64,000 nt of DNA from Natrinema saccharevitans (GTDB lineage: Archaea; Halobacteriota; Halobacteria; Halobacteriales; Natrialbaceae): positions 2,790,001 through 2,854,000 of the forward strand of contig NZ_LWLN01000001.1 of the NCBI RefSeq assembly GCF_001953745.1. The letters are read 5' to 3'. Made by a program: the position numbers and the translations under genes. The notes beneath the pieces were generated by a model. It made no database searches, was not told where the DNA came from, and worked only from the letters and a program-made list of their open reading frames with translations. Shown here piece by piece: positions 46,126-54,475 of the stretch. Positions within the stretch are counted from its first letter, which is position 1, and each line of letters starts with the position of its first letter.

Positions 46126-46569
46126 TCACGCCAGCGACTTGCGCATCTCGACGTGAGGAATGCCCGCCTCCTCGAACACCGACCCGCGGCGCTCGTAGCC
46201 GAGTTCGCGGTAGAAGTCGGCCGCGCGGGTCTGGGAGTGCAGTTTCAGCGTCGTGAGCCCCTCGTCGGCGGCCCGACGCTCGAGGGCGTCCATCAGCGCG
46301 CGACCCACGCCCTCATCGCGGTGGGACTCGAGGACGGCGACGCGTTCGACCTTGCCGACGCCGTCCTCGTACTCGCGAAGGCGAGCCGCGCCGATCGGCT
46401 CCGCGCGGTCGTAGGCGACGAAGTGGGTCGCCGTCTCGTCGTGGTCGTCGTACTCCAGTTCCTCGTCGACGCCCTGTTCCGCGACGAACACCTCCCGTCT
46501 GACCGCGAAGGCGTCCTCGCGTTCTCGGTCGGCGTCGGCGATCCGGACTTCGAGCGGTCGATCGGTCAT
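46126..46569 (-). CDS. GNAT family N-acetyltransferase
   Basis: A 147-residue acetyltransferase with the acetyl-CoA motif HRDEGVGRALM and the preceding strand VERVAVLES, and a late motif AADFYRELGYERRG. This subgroup (YjcF/ElaA-like) acetylates unknown amines. ATG 46569 is preferred to the GTG one codon upstream. Confidence 0.86.
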   Translation of the reverse strand: MTDRPLEVRIADADREREDAFAVRREVFVAEQGVDEELEYDDHDETATHFVAYDRAEPIGAARLREYEDGVGKVERVAVLESHRDEGVGRALMDALERRAADEGLTTLKLHSQTRAADFYRELGYERRGSVFEEAGIPHVEMRKSLA

Positions 46570-46695
46570 CACCGGCCGTAGGCGAGCCGGCCGGGAGAGC
46601 GTTGCGGCCCGCCGACGGGATCGACGGCCGCGAGGGCCGGCGCTGGTCGGGATCGACGGCAGAAAGAAATCGAGGGAACCGAGTGTTGAAGGGGC

Positions 46696-47973
46696 CTACG
46701 CCAGGTCTTCGATCGTCGCGACGATCTCGTCGGTGTACTCGCTGGTGGCGAGCTTCTCCGCGTCCTCGAGCTGGCGCTCGAGGTCGTAGGTGACCTTGCC
46801 CGAGGAGATGGTCTCCTCGACGGCGTCGCGGATCAGGTCGGAGGCGTCGTCCCAGCCGAGGTAGTCGAACATGAGACGGCCGGAGAGGATCATCGCGGTC
46901 GGGTTGGCCATGTCCTGGCCGGCGCGCTTGGGCGCGGAGCCGTGGACGGGTTCCGCGAGCATGCGACCCTTACCGAAGTTGCCGCCGGGTGCGATGCCGA
47001 GGCCGCCGATCTGCGCGCCGGCGGCGTCGGAGAGGTAGTCGCCGTTGAGGTTCGGCATCGCGAGGACGTCGAACTCGTCGGTGCGAAGCTGCATCCACTG
47101 CAGCATCGCGTCGGCGAGGCGTTCCTCGACCATGACGGCGTCCTCGGGGATGTCGACCTCGTCCTGGGTCTCCCACAGGGAGTCGGGCGCCGCGAAGACC
47201 TCCTCGTCGGGGTACTCCTCGTCGGCGACCTCCATACCCCAGTCACCGAACTGTCCTTCGGTGAACTTCATGATGTTGCCCTTGTGGACGAGGGTGACCT
47301 TGTCGCGGTCGTTCTCGATGGCGTAGTCGATAGCCTCGCGGACCAGTCGCTTCGAGCCCTTCTCGGTGATCGGCTTGATGCCGATACCGACGGGGCCCTC
47401 GTGGATCGTCGAGTCGAAGCCCATGTCCTGCTCGACGAAGTCCCGAACCTGCTCGACCTCGTCGGTGCCGGCCTCCCACTCGATGCCGGCGTAAACGTCC
47501 TCGGTGTTCTCCCGGAACGTGACCATGTCCATCTCCTCGGGCGCTTTCATCGGCGACGGGACGCCGTCGAGGTAGTAGGTCGGTCGGACGTTGGCGTAGA
47601 GGTCGAGCGTCTGTCGGAGCGCGACGTTCAGCGAGCGGAAGCCGGCGCCGACGGGCGTCGTCAGCGGCCCCTTGATCGCGACGCGGTGTTCCCGGATCGC
47701 GTCGACGGTCTCGTCGGGCAGGTTGACGTCTTCGCCGTACTCTTCGCGTGCGGACTCACCCGCGTAGACGCGCATCCAGCTAATCTCGCGACCGGTCGCT
47801 TCGGCGGCGGCCTCGAGTACCTTCTGTGCGGCGGGACCGACGTCCTTCCCGATACCGTCGCCGTGGATGATCGGGATGATCGGGTTGTCGGGCACCTCGA
47901 TCTCGTCCTCGGAACCCTCTTTCAGCGTGATCTGCTCCCCGTCTTCGGGGACTTCGATCTTGTCGTAGCTCAT
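46696..47973 (-). CDS. icd: Isocitrate dehydrogenase (NADP)
   Basis: A 425-residue isocitrate dehydrogenase of the citrate cycle. The signature NLNGDYLSDAAGAQIGG, substrate segment FRSLNVALRQ and cofactor loop HGSAPKRAGQD are present; Lys in the last motif favours NADP, in agreement with the Haloferax enzyme. The amino end MSYDKIEVP at ATG 47973 is typical; in-frame codons further upstream are not. Isolated from other citrate-cycle genes. Confidence 0.94.
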   Translation of the reverse strand: MSYDKIEVPEDGEQITLKEGSEDEIEVPDNPIIPIIHGDGIGKDVGPAAQKVLEAAAEATGREISWMRVYAGESAREEYGEDVNLPDETVDAIREHRVAIKGPLTTPVGAGFRSLNVALRQTLDLYANVRPTYYLDGVPSPMKAPEEMDMVTFRENTEDVYAGIEWEAGTDEVEQVRDFVEQDMGFDSTIHEGPVGIGIKPITEKGSKRLVREAIDYAIENDRDKVTLVHKGNIMKFTEGQFGDWGMEVADEEYPDEEVFAAPDSLWETQDEVDIPEDAVMVEERLADAMLQWMQLRTDEFDVLAMPNLNGDYLSDAAGAQIGGLGIAPGGNFGKGRMLAEPVHGSAPKRAGQDMANPTAMILSGRLMFDYLGWDDASDLIRDAVEETISSGKVTYDLERQLEDAEKLATSEYTDEIVATIEDLA

Positions 47974-48453
47974 CTCGTCTAGACGGTTCTTCGACGGGGC
48001 TAAAAGGTCTACCATTTCCGTCCGGCGCGTCGGACAGTCTTTTCGTATCGCCCCGGTCACGGCCCCGATTCTGCAGAAAACAGGGGACTGAATCCGTCAG
48101 ACGCGAAATCCACACGTTCGATCGTTATTATCGTTTCGTCGAACGATACGGAGAGGCTCGTCGATCGTCGTTTCGGACGCGGTACGGCCGTCGTTTCCAC
48201 CCCGTACCGAAACGCGCGGTCGCGGGGCCGCCGTCGCGAGCCCGGGGGTCCGCCCGCCGCTGATCGTCGCGGCCGTGAGCCCGCGGCCGAGAGCCCCGAC
48301 TCGAGCGGCCGTGGCGTCCCTCACGTCGGTCGGATCCGGATCGACTCGCGATCCGAGGGGGTCGGCCCCGGCAACGGATACCGTCTTCGGTTAGTCCTAT
48401 TTCGACGATCGTCGTGAAGTGGTTTTATTATCGACGTATCCCTCTGGGGAACC
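47974..48453. other. Intergenic region between icd and zinc-finger gene
   Basis: A 480-bp gap between divergent genes. It contains the icd promoter area, several CG-rich short palindromes (such as TCGTTTCGTCGAACGA near 48130 and CGGATCCGGATC near 48330) and the TATA element of the next gene. Nothing gene-like is seen on either strand. Confidence 0.45.
48423..48430 (+). promoter_or_regulatory. TATA-like box of small zinc-finger gene
   Basis: TTTTATTA lies 24-31 bp before the ATG at 48454, implying a leaderless or nearly leaderless transcript. Confidence 0.55.
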
Positions 48454-48576
48454 ATGCTCCGAGTACCACAGCACGCGCGCCGGCAGTGTCCGCGGTGTGA
48501 GTTGCCGCTGGCGAACGTTCAGGGCCTCGCGACCTGTCCCGACTGCCAGTGGGTCGCCGAGCGAGCGGATCGCTGA
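48454..48576 (+). CDS. 40-residue zinc-finger mini-protein
   Basis: A tiny protein with two CxxC knuckles: CPRC at about residues 14-17 and CPDC at about 30-33, forming a zinc ribbon. Such mini-proteins are common in haloarchaea and several affect growth or stress behaviour in Haloferax, but I do not recognise this one. It is preceded by a good TATA box and lies 74 bp upstream of the methionine aminopeptidase gene on the same strand. Confidence 0.65.
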   Translation: MLRVPQHARRQCPRCELPLANVQGLATCPDCQWVAERADR

Positions 48577-48649
48577 CCCCGGGTCCGGCCGACACCGCGG
48601 TCGGTGGAGAGACGGAACCTCTTTTTGTCGACCGGTACAACCCCGGTGC

Positions 48650-49546
48650 ATGGCCGAATCCGAGGTGGACCTCGAGTCCGAAAAGTACGAGAAACACCGC
48701 GAGGCTGGCGAGATCCTCGCGCAGGTGCGCGCGGAGGCCGCCGAGCGCGTCGAGGTCGGCGCGAGCCACCTCGAGGTCGCGACGTGGGCCGAGGATCGCA
48801 TCCGCGAACTGGGCGGCGAGCCCGCCTTCCCCGTCAACATCTCCGTCGACGAGGAGGCGGCTCACGCGACGCCGTCGATCGACGACGAGACGACCTTCGG
48901 CGAGGAGATGATCAACTTAGACATCGGCGTCCACGTCGACGGCTGGCTGGCCGACACCGCCGTCACCGTCGACCTCTCGGGCAATCCGGAACTCGCCGAG
49001 GCCTCCGAACAGGCCCTGGAGGCCGCGCTCGATATCGTCGAACCCGGCGTCGGGACCGGCGAGATCGGGGCCGAGATCGAGGACGTCATCGACGGCTACG
49101 GCTACAACCCGGTCGTCAACCTCACCGGACACGGGCTGGGCCACTGGGAGCAACACACCAGTCCGAACATCCCCAACCGCGCCGTCTCGCAGGGGACGAC
49201 CCTGGAGGTCGGCGACGTCGTCGCGATCGAGCCGTTCGCGACCGACGGCGGCGGCAAGGTCTCGGAGGGCGCGAGCGAGGAGATCTTCTCGCTCGAGCGC
49301 GAGGGCACCGTCCGCAACCGACAGGCCCGCGACGCCCTGGAACAGATCACCGAGGAGTTCCGGACGCTGCCCTTTGCGACCCGGTGGCTCGAGACGGACC
49401 GACCGGAGATGGCGCTGCGACGGCTCAAGCGCAACGATATCGTCCACGGCTATCCGGTCCTCAAGGAAGACGACGGCTACCTCGTCAGCCAGAAAGAACA
49501 CACGGTCATCGTCACCGAGGACGGCTGCGAAGTGACGACCAAGTAA
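48650..49546 (+). CDS. map: Methionine aminopeptidase (type II)
   Basis: A 298-residue type II methionine aminopeptidase removing initiator Met from nascent proteins. The five metal ligands appear in their usual settings: Asp in NLDIGVHVDGW and WLADTAVTVD, His in LTGHGLGHW, Glu in AIEPFAT and Glu in SQKEHTVIV. Start ATG 48650 is chosen inside a longer frame that covers the zinc-finger gene. Confidence 0.94.
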   Translation: MAESEVDLESEKYEKHREAGEILAQVRAEAAERVEVGASHLEVATWAEDRIRELGGEPAFPVNISVDEEAAHATPSIDDETTFGEEMINLDIGVHVDGWLADTAVTVDLSGNPELAEASEQALEAALDIVEPGVGTGEIGAEIEDVIDGYGYNPVVNLTGHGLGHWEQHTSPNIPNRAVSQGTTLEVGDVVAIEPFATDGGGKVSEGASEEIFSLEREGTVRNRQARDALEQITEEFRTLPFATRWLETDRPEMALRRLKRNDIVHGYPVLKEDDGYLVSQKEHTVIVTEDGCEVTTK

Positions 49547-49648
49547 CACGGTGGGTCTCGAGCCGAAATTGGCGTCGGCTGGGCCGAAACGGCGATTCGT
49601 GGAGGGAAAGAAACGGGAGACCGGGCGCTTGCTGTCGTGATCGGGGTT

Positions 49649-49849
49649 CTACGCGTTGTTCATCCGCTGACTCGAGCGGTTGCCACAGCGCTGGCACTCG
49701 CTCACGCGGTACGGTTCGCGGGAGAACTGTGCGTTCTCCTGTTTGATGCTCTCGGTTCTGATCTGGACCGATACCTCGTGAAGCGTTTCCAACCCGCACT
49801 CCTCACAGTGTTCGGTCATCCCGTTAAAGGAGTCGTCAGTCGTTGCCAT
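49649..49849 (-). CDS. Small zinc-ribbon protein (DUF7835-like)
   Basis: A 66-residue protein with two zinc knuckles, CEEC (about residue 15) and CQRC (about residue 53), separated by a basic/polar strand region (VSVQIRTESIKQEN). It resembles the haloarchaeal DUF7835 beta-ribbon family. A TATA-like GTTTAAGA lies about 25-32 bp upstream of the ATG at 49849. Function unknown; nucleic acid or protein binding is likely. Confidence 0.75.
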   Translation of the reverse strand: MATTDDSFNGMTEHCEECGLETLHEVSVQIRTESIKQENAQFSREPYRVSECQRCGNRSSQRMNNA

Positions 49850-50102
49850 TACCTGATTACTTGCAGTAGTCCCATCTTAAACCCACGCTTCATTTTGAGG
49901 TCTGAGTCGTAAAAATCGCAAGACGGCGTTACCCTTCGCTGAAAGACTGGACGAGAGGGTCCTATTTCGTTTATCGACAACTCTCATCGAGTTACAAGGA
50001 GTTTCCACCAGTCCAACGGTCAGAAAGAGGCAACATAGTCCGCTACGTCGCCCCGAAACGCGGGACTGAAACGCTTTAGGCGCGCCTCGAGTGGTATCCG
50101 AC

Positions 50103-50642
50103 ATGGAGCAGGTGTTCGCACCGTGGCGGATCGAGTGGATCGAACGCGAGGACAAAAACGCCGATATCGAAGGCTGCGTTTTCTGTGAACTGCCGGAACA
50201 GCGTTCAGATCGAGAGAATTTAATCGTTGCGCGGAACGAACACGCGTTCGTCATGCTGAACAACTATCCGTACAATCCGGGCCACGCGATGGTGATCCCT
50301 CACGTCCACAGCGGCGAGTATGCAGCCCTTGAAGACACGGTACTGCTCGATCACGCCCGCTTGAAACAGCGAACCTTCGACGCGCTCGAGGGAGCGCTCG
50401 AGCCGGACGGGTTCAACGCCGGCTTGAACCTCGGTGACGGGGCCGGCGGCTCCATCGACGACCACCTCCACACCCACGTCGTCCCGCGATGGCAGGGCGA
50501 CACCAACTTCATGCCGGTCATCGGCGACACCTCGGTGATCGTCGAGGCGCTCGAGGAAACCTACGACCGCGTGCGCGAGGTCTTCGCTGCACAAGAGGGA
50601 GCGACCGTCGCCGGCGAGGACGACGCGATCGTCTTCGAGTAG
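50103..50642 (+). CDS. HIT family hydrolase
   Basis: A 179-residue histidine triad protein: HLHTHVVPRW provides the catalytic H-x-H-x-H, and CVFCEL near residue 22 with the upstream YPYNPGHAMVIPHVH segment (cited in part) matches HIT enzymes acting on dinucleoside polyphosphates (Ap4A-type). A TATA-like CGCTTTAGGC lies about 30 bp before the ATG at 50103, so the leader is very short. Confidence 0.9.
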   Translation: MEQVFAPWRIEWIEREDKNADIEGCVFCELPEQRSDRENLIVARNEHAFVMLNNYPYNPGHAMVIPHVHSGEYAALEDTVLLDHARLKQRTFDALEGALEPDGFNAGLNLGDGAGGSIDDHLHTHVVPRWQGDTNFMPVIGDTSVIVEALEETYDRVREVFAAQEGATVAGEDDAIVFE

Positions 50643-50744
50643 CGACGACGGCTCGAAGGCGATCGCGGACGGGCGCTCCCGGAGAGCCAGCAATCCGTGC
50701 GGGACGACCGGACGCTTTTGGTCCCGGTCGTGCCATACGGTGGC

Positions 50745-51149
50745 ATGGACTACGAAGTTGTCCACACCGACGACGTCCCGATGACCGACCTCTCCGAGGT
50801 CGAGGAGATTCCACCGGACCTGCGGATCCGTGCGCTCGATGAGTTCTTCGACACCGACGCGGTCAATCTAAAGCTCTGGTACTTCGAGCCCGGCGAGGAG
50901 ATCCAGTATCACGCCCACGCCGAACAGGAGGAACTCTACTACGTCCTCGAGGGGGAGTTCTCGCTCAAACTCGGTCGCTCGGGCGAGGAAGAGTACGTCG
51001 ACGCAGGGCCCGGAACGTTCTGGGTCGCCAAACCGGAGGTCGGCCACGGCCACCGCAACGTCGGCGACGAGGAAGGGGCCGTCCTCGCGATCGGCGCGCC
51101 CGCGGTCGAGGACCCGGGGCTGGATCCCCACGGACTCGACGAGGAGTAG
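50745..51149 (+). CDS. Cupin domain protein
   Basis: A 134-residue cupin with motif 1 YHAHAEQEELYYVLEGEF and motif 2 TFWVAKPEVGHGHRN. Metal ligands (two His and Glu, plus His) are all present. It follows the HIT gene by 102 bp on the same strand. The role is unknown. Palindromic element B copy 2 begins 15 bp after its stop. Confidence 0.82.
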   Translation: MDYEVVHTDDVPMTDLSEVEEIPPDLRIRALDEFFDTDAVNLKLWYFEPGEEIQYHAHAEQEELYYVLEGEFSLKLGRSGEEEYVDAGPGTFWVAKPEVGHGHRNVGDEEGAVLAIGAPAVEDPGLDPHGLDEE

Positions 51150-51163
51150 CGCGCTCGGAGACG

Positions 51164-51250
51164 GCTCATACGCGCTGTTGTATCGATTTCCCGGTGGGGC
51201 CGCAGGACGGTACGGTTGCACCGGCAACGACTGACAACGGTCAGTCTCAG
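51164..51250 (+). repeat. Palindromic element B, copy 2
   Basis: Shares CTCATACG, CCCGGTGGG, CACCGGCA, GACA-x-CGGTC and GTCT with copy 1 in the same order and spacing. Ends are imperfect inverted repeats. It lies between convergent genes, and its right end contains the TGA stop codon of the glutaredoxin-like gene. Confidence 0.7.
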
Positions 51251-51483
51251 GCGTAGGTCGCGTCAACGAAGTCGACGATCCGCTCGGACTCGGCCATCGT
51301 GACCCCGCGGTCCTCGTCGACGATGACCGGGACCTGTCGCTGGCCGGAGACGCGTTTGACCTCGTTGCGCTTCGAGTGGAGCCCCTCGACCCAGACGCTG
51401 TCGTACTCGACGCCGAGTTCGTCGAGGCGGTCGGCGACGAGTTCGCAGTACGGACAGCCCTCGAGTTGGTAGAGCGTAAGCAT
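51247..51483 (-). CDS. Glutaredoxin-like / GST N-domain protein
   Basis: A 78-residue thioredoxin-fold protein with a CPYC active site at residues 10-13, the cis-proline segment RQVPVIVD and the TMAESERIVDFV motif that in glutaredoxins and GST N-domains binds the thiol partner. Haloarchaea use gamma-glutamylcysteine rather than glutathione. Probably a cytoplasmic thiol-disulfide oxidoreductase. Start ATG 51483 is set by the conserved amino end MLTLYQLEGCPYC. Confidence 0.85.
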   Translation of the reverse strand: MLTLYQLEGCPYCELVADRLDELGVEYDSVWVEGLHSKRNEVKRVSGQRQVPVIVDEDRGVTMAESERIVDFVDATYA

Positions 51484-51650
51484 GCGTCGTGATACGGTAT
51501 AGACCGGCAAAAGAGTACGCCTCGCTCGAATGGGGAACGTGTTCAGTTCGGATGGAATCGAGGTTCGGCCGGCCGTCACCACCATCACCACCTCGCGGAG
51601 GTCCATGGTTTGGCACAATACCTAAGATTCGTCGTGGCAAGACAGTATCG

Positions 51651-53603
51651 ATGAAGGCGACCTCGTATCGCGAAGCACTGTACGACGTTTTCGTCGATAC
51701 GGACCGCGACGTCGAGGCGCGGGTCGCCCGCGCCCTCGAAATCGGGACGAAGTATTTCGATCTCCCGATCGGATTTCTCACTCGGGTCGAGGACGGAACC
51801 CAGACGATCGTGCAGGCGACCGGCTCGCACGAACTGATCCAGCCCGGCGAATTCTGTCCGCTCGAGGAGGCGTACTGCCGTCGGACCGTCGAGACCGACG
51901 CGCCGCTTGCCGTCCAGCGGGCCTCGGCGTCGTCGGACATTTCGGAGACCGCGCTCGAGACGTTCGATCTGGGAACGTATCTCGGCAGCAAGGTCGTGGT
52001 CGACGGCGATCCGTACGGAACGGTCTGTTTTGCCGCCGAGACGGAACGCGACACCCCGTTTTCCGAGGTCGAAGAAACGTCCCTCGAGCTACTGACGAAA
52101 CTGATCGGACAGGCGCTCGAGCGACGCGCCTACGAGCGCGAACTCCGGGAGCGAAACGAGCGACTCGAACGGCAGAAACAGCGGTTCGAAGGGATCGCCG
52201 AGACCAGCTTCGACATTCTGTTCCGCGTGGGACTCGAGGCGGAATTCACCTACGTTTCGTCGGCGGTCGAGCGCGTCCTGGGGTACGAGCCCGAAGCGCT
52301 TGTCGGCCGACCGATCACCGAGTTCGTCGCACAGTCTTCGACCGAAGCGGCGATAACGGGCTATTCGCGGATAATCGAGGGCGACCCGGTCGAAAATCTC
52401 GAACTCGAGTTCGTCGACGCGGACGGCGACCTCGTCGTGCTCGAGGTGAACGGGACGCCGATCGTCGACGAGGGCGACGTTTGCGGGGTGCAAGGCGTCG
52501 GCCGAGACGTGACGGCTCGGAAAGACCGCGAACGGGAACTGCGGATCAAAACCCGCGCGATGGACGAGGCGCGGATCGGGATCTCGATTGCGGACGCTCG
52601 GCGACCCGACGAACCGCTCGTGTACGTCAACGAGGGGTTCGAACGGGTGACCGGATACGATGCGGCCGACGCGCTCGGGCGGAACTGTCGCTTCCTACAG
52701 GGCGAGGCGACGGATCCGGAGACCGTCGCCACGCTCCGCGAGCGTATCCACACAACCGAACCGGCGTCGGTCGAGATCCTCAACTACCGGGCCGACGGAA
52801 CGCCGTTCTGGAACCAGGTTCGGGTCAGCCCGGTCGAGAACGACGACGGCGACGTGACCCACTACGTCGGCTTTCAGACCGACATCACCGAACGCAAACG
52901 AACCGAACAGCTCGTGCGACTGCTCAACCGGGTACTCCGGCACAACCTTCGCAACGACATGAACGTCCTCTTCGGATTGGGCGACCGGATCGGCGACGGC
53001 GAGACCGACGACGCCGCGGCCCTGGGGGATCAGATCTCCGACACCGCCGCGGCACTGATCGAACTGAGCGAACAGGCCCGCGACCTGGAACGATACACCC
53101 GGCGCGAGCGCGACCCGCAACGGCTCCCGCCCGAACCACTCCTCGCCGACGTTGCGGCCGCCTATCGCGAGCGATTTCTGTCGGCGACTATCGACGTGAC
53201 CGTCGACACCGACCGCCGGTTCTGTGCCGGCCCCGAACTCGAGCGGGCGGTGGCCGAACTCGTCGAGAACGCGCTGAAACACAACCCCGCGCCCGAGCCG
53301 TGGGTGGGGCTGTCGGTCGACGATGACGGCGACCGGATCGTCTTGACCGTCGACGACGACGGTCCCGGAATCGCCGAGATGGAGACCGCCGTCATCGCTA
53401 CCGGCCAGGAGGAGGCTCTGGAACACGGCTCCGGGCTCGGCCTGTGGCTGGTCAACTGGATCGTTACCCGCTACGGCGGCTCTTTTCAGATTCGGTCGAC
53501 GGACGACGGCGAGGGTTCCGTCGCGATCGTCCGACTGCCGGGCATCGGCCCCGACGACTCGCTCGAGGCCGTCGCCCAGCGCCCGACGGTCCTCTTTCGG
53601 TGA
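51651..53603 (+). CDS. Histidine kinase, GAF-PAS-LOV
   Basis: A 650-residue soluble sensor kinase without membrane helices: GAF (about 20-155), PAS (175-290), a second PAS of LOV type (300-415), H-box HNLRND with H431, N-box with N540, DDGPGI at 569-574 and GSGLGLWL at 593-600. The LOV signature GRNCRFLQ carries C346, the residue that forms the flavin adduct in photoreceptors, with matching NYRADGTPFWN and YVGFQTDIT. Blue-light or redox sensing through FMN is therefore likely. No response regulator is adjacent. Confidence 0.9.
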   Translation: MKATSYREALYDVFVDTDRDVEARVARALEIGTKYFDLPIGFLTRVEDGTQTIVQATGSHELIQPGEFCPLEEAYCRRTVETDAPLAVQRASASSDISETALETFDLGTYLGSKVVVDGDPYGTVCFAAETERDTPFSEVEETSLELLTKLIGQALERRAYERELRERNERLERQKQRFEGIAETSFDILFRVGLEAEFTYVSSAVERVLGYEPEALVGRPITEFVAQSSTEAAITGYSRIIEGDPVENLELEFVDADGDLVVLEVNGTPIVDEGDVCGVQGVGRDVTARKDRERELRIKTRAMDEARIGISIADARRPDEPLVYVNEGFERVTGYDAADALGRNCRFLQGEATDPETVATLRERIHTTEPASVEILNYRADGTPFWNQVRVSPVENDDGDVTHYVGFQTDITERKRTEQLVRLLNRVLRHNLRNDMNVLFGLGDRIGDGETDDAAALGDQISDTAAALIELSEQARDLERYTRRERDPQRLPPEPLLADVAAAYRERFLSATIDVTVDTDRRFCAGPELERAVAELVENALKHNPAPEPWVGLSVDDDGDRIVLTVDDDGPGIAEMETAVIATGQEEALEHGSGLGLWLVNWIVTRYGGSFQIRSTDDGEGSVAIVRLPGIGPDDSLEAVAQRPTVLFR

Positions 53604-53656
53604 CACGAGAGGCCCGCTACGCCGAGGTTTTAGTACCCGCGCGAACATCCTCGCGT

Positions 53657-54136
53657 ATGCCACCGACCGAGGGCGACACCGTCGCCGATTTCGAGGCGCT
53701 GCTGTGTGATGGCGAGACGTTTCGCTCGACGACGCTTGCCGAGGGCCTCGACGCTCGAGGGGGCGTCGTCGTCTGTACCGGCTTCGCGTTCAGCGCGATC
53801 GCACAGAACTGGTGGAAACAGTTCGTCCGCGCCGGCTGGGGCGAGTTCGAGGACGTCGCCATCCTCGGCGTCAGTCGGGACGGTCCGTACGCGCAAAACG
53901 AGTTCCTCCGCTGGCTGGACGAGCCGGCGTTTCGATTCTTCGCGGACGTCAACGGCGACGTGAGCGAGTCGCTCGAGTTGCTGGCCGACCGCGACCACAT
54001 GGCGAACGTCTCGACGCCGTGGCGGTCGGCGTTCGTCCTCGACGCGGATCGCGAAGTCCGGTACGCTTTCGTCGCGGACGACTGGATCTCGCCGTTACCC
54101 CGCGAAGAGATCGAGGCCGCCGTCGCGGAGCTGTAG
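53657..54136 (+). CDS. Redoxin-like protein lacking the peroxidatic Cys
   Basis: A 159-residue AhpC/TSA-like thioredoxin fold. The region that in peroxiredoxins reads F-S/T-P-V-C-T is here FSAIAQ, with Ala49 at the cysteine position, so a peroxidase reaction through the usual cysteine is not possible. The later PWRSAFVLD segment and VADDWISPLP tail are typical of the haloarchaeal redoxin-domain group. A redox partner, chaperone or degenerate role is possible. It overlaps the convergent HTH gene by 42 bp. Confidence 0.75.
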   Translation: MPPTEGDTVADFEALLCDGETFRSTTLAEGLDARGGVVVCTGFAFSAIAQNWWKQFVRAGWGEFEDVAILGVSRDGPYAQNEFLRWLDEPAFRFFADVNGDVSESLELLADRDHMANVSTPWRSAFVLDADREVRYAFVADDWISPLPREEIEAAVAEL

Positions 54137-54382
54137 GGCCGTCAGACCGGCTGCTGTCCCGTCTCCGACCCCCTCCAGGCGCTCGACCTTTCGATAGGCC
54201 GTCGACTGCGGGATATCCAGCGCCTCGGCGATCTCGTTTACCGTCGTCGGCTCCTCGGCGTACAGATACGCCGCTCGAGCGTCGTCGTTGCGCAGGTCCA
54301 TGACCCGTCGGGGGTCACACCCCATCACGCCGTCCCGTCCCTTCCGGGGACAGCGGGTCGGCCGCTCGGCTGACTCGTTCAT
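54095..54382 (-). CDS. Short HTH protein, possibly truncated
   Basis: A 95-residue frame with a clear winged-helix core (AAYLYAEEPTTVNEIAEALDIPQSTAYRKVERLE, cited in part as TVNEIAEALDIPQSTAYRK). After the recognition helix the sequence departs from the family pattern (GVGDGTAAGLTALQLRDGG) and ends inside the 3' end of the convergent redoxin gene. Full-length relatives continue for another 80 or more residues, so this may be a 3'-truncated regulator. Start ATG 54382. Confidence 0.55.
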   Translation of the reverse strand: MNESAERPTRCPRKGRDGVMGCDPRRVMDLRNDDARAAYLYAEEPTTVNEIAEALDIPQSTAYRKVERLEGVGDGTAAGLTALQLRDGGLDLFAG

Positions 54383-54475
54383 ACCCGTCGATACGGCCCG
54401 GAAGTACTTTGCTCCTACAGCCGGCTCCCGGCGACTGAGGATCGGTCTGCGTAAGTTGGGCCCGATACCGACTCG

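Noticed and set aside
49877-50040. Possible transposase fragment upstream of the HIT gene
   Set aside because: A minus-strand frame (around MRVVDKRNRT) is open but matches no transposase motif I know; no inverted repeats or target duplication seen.
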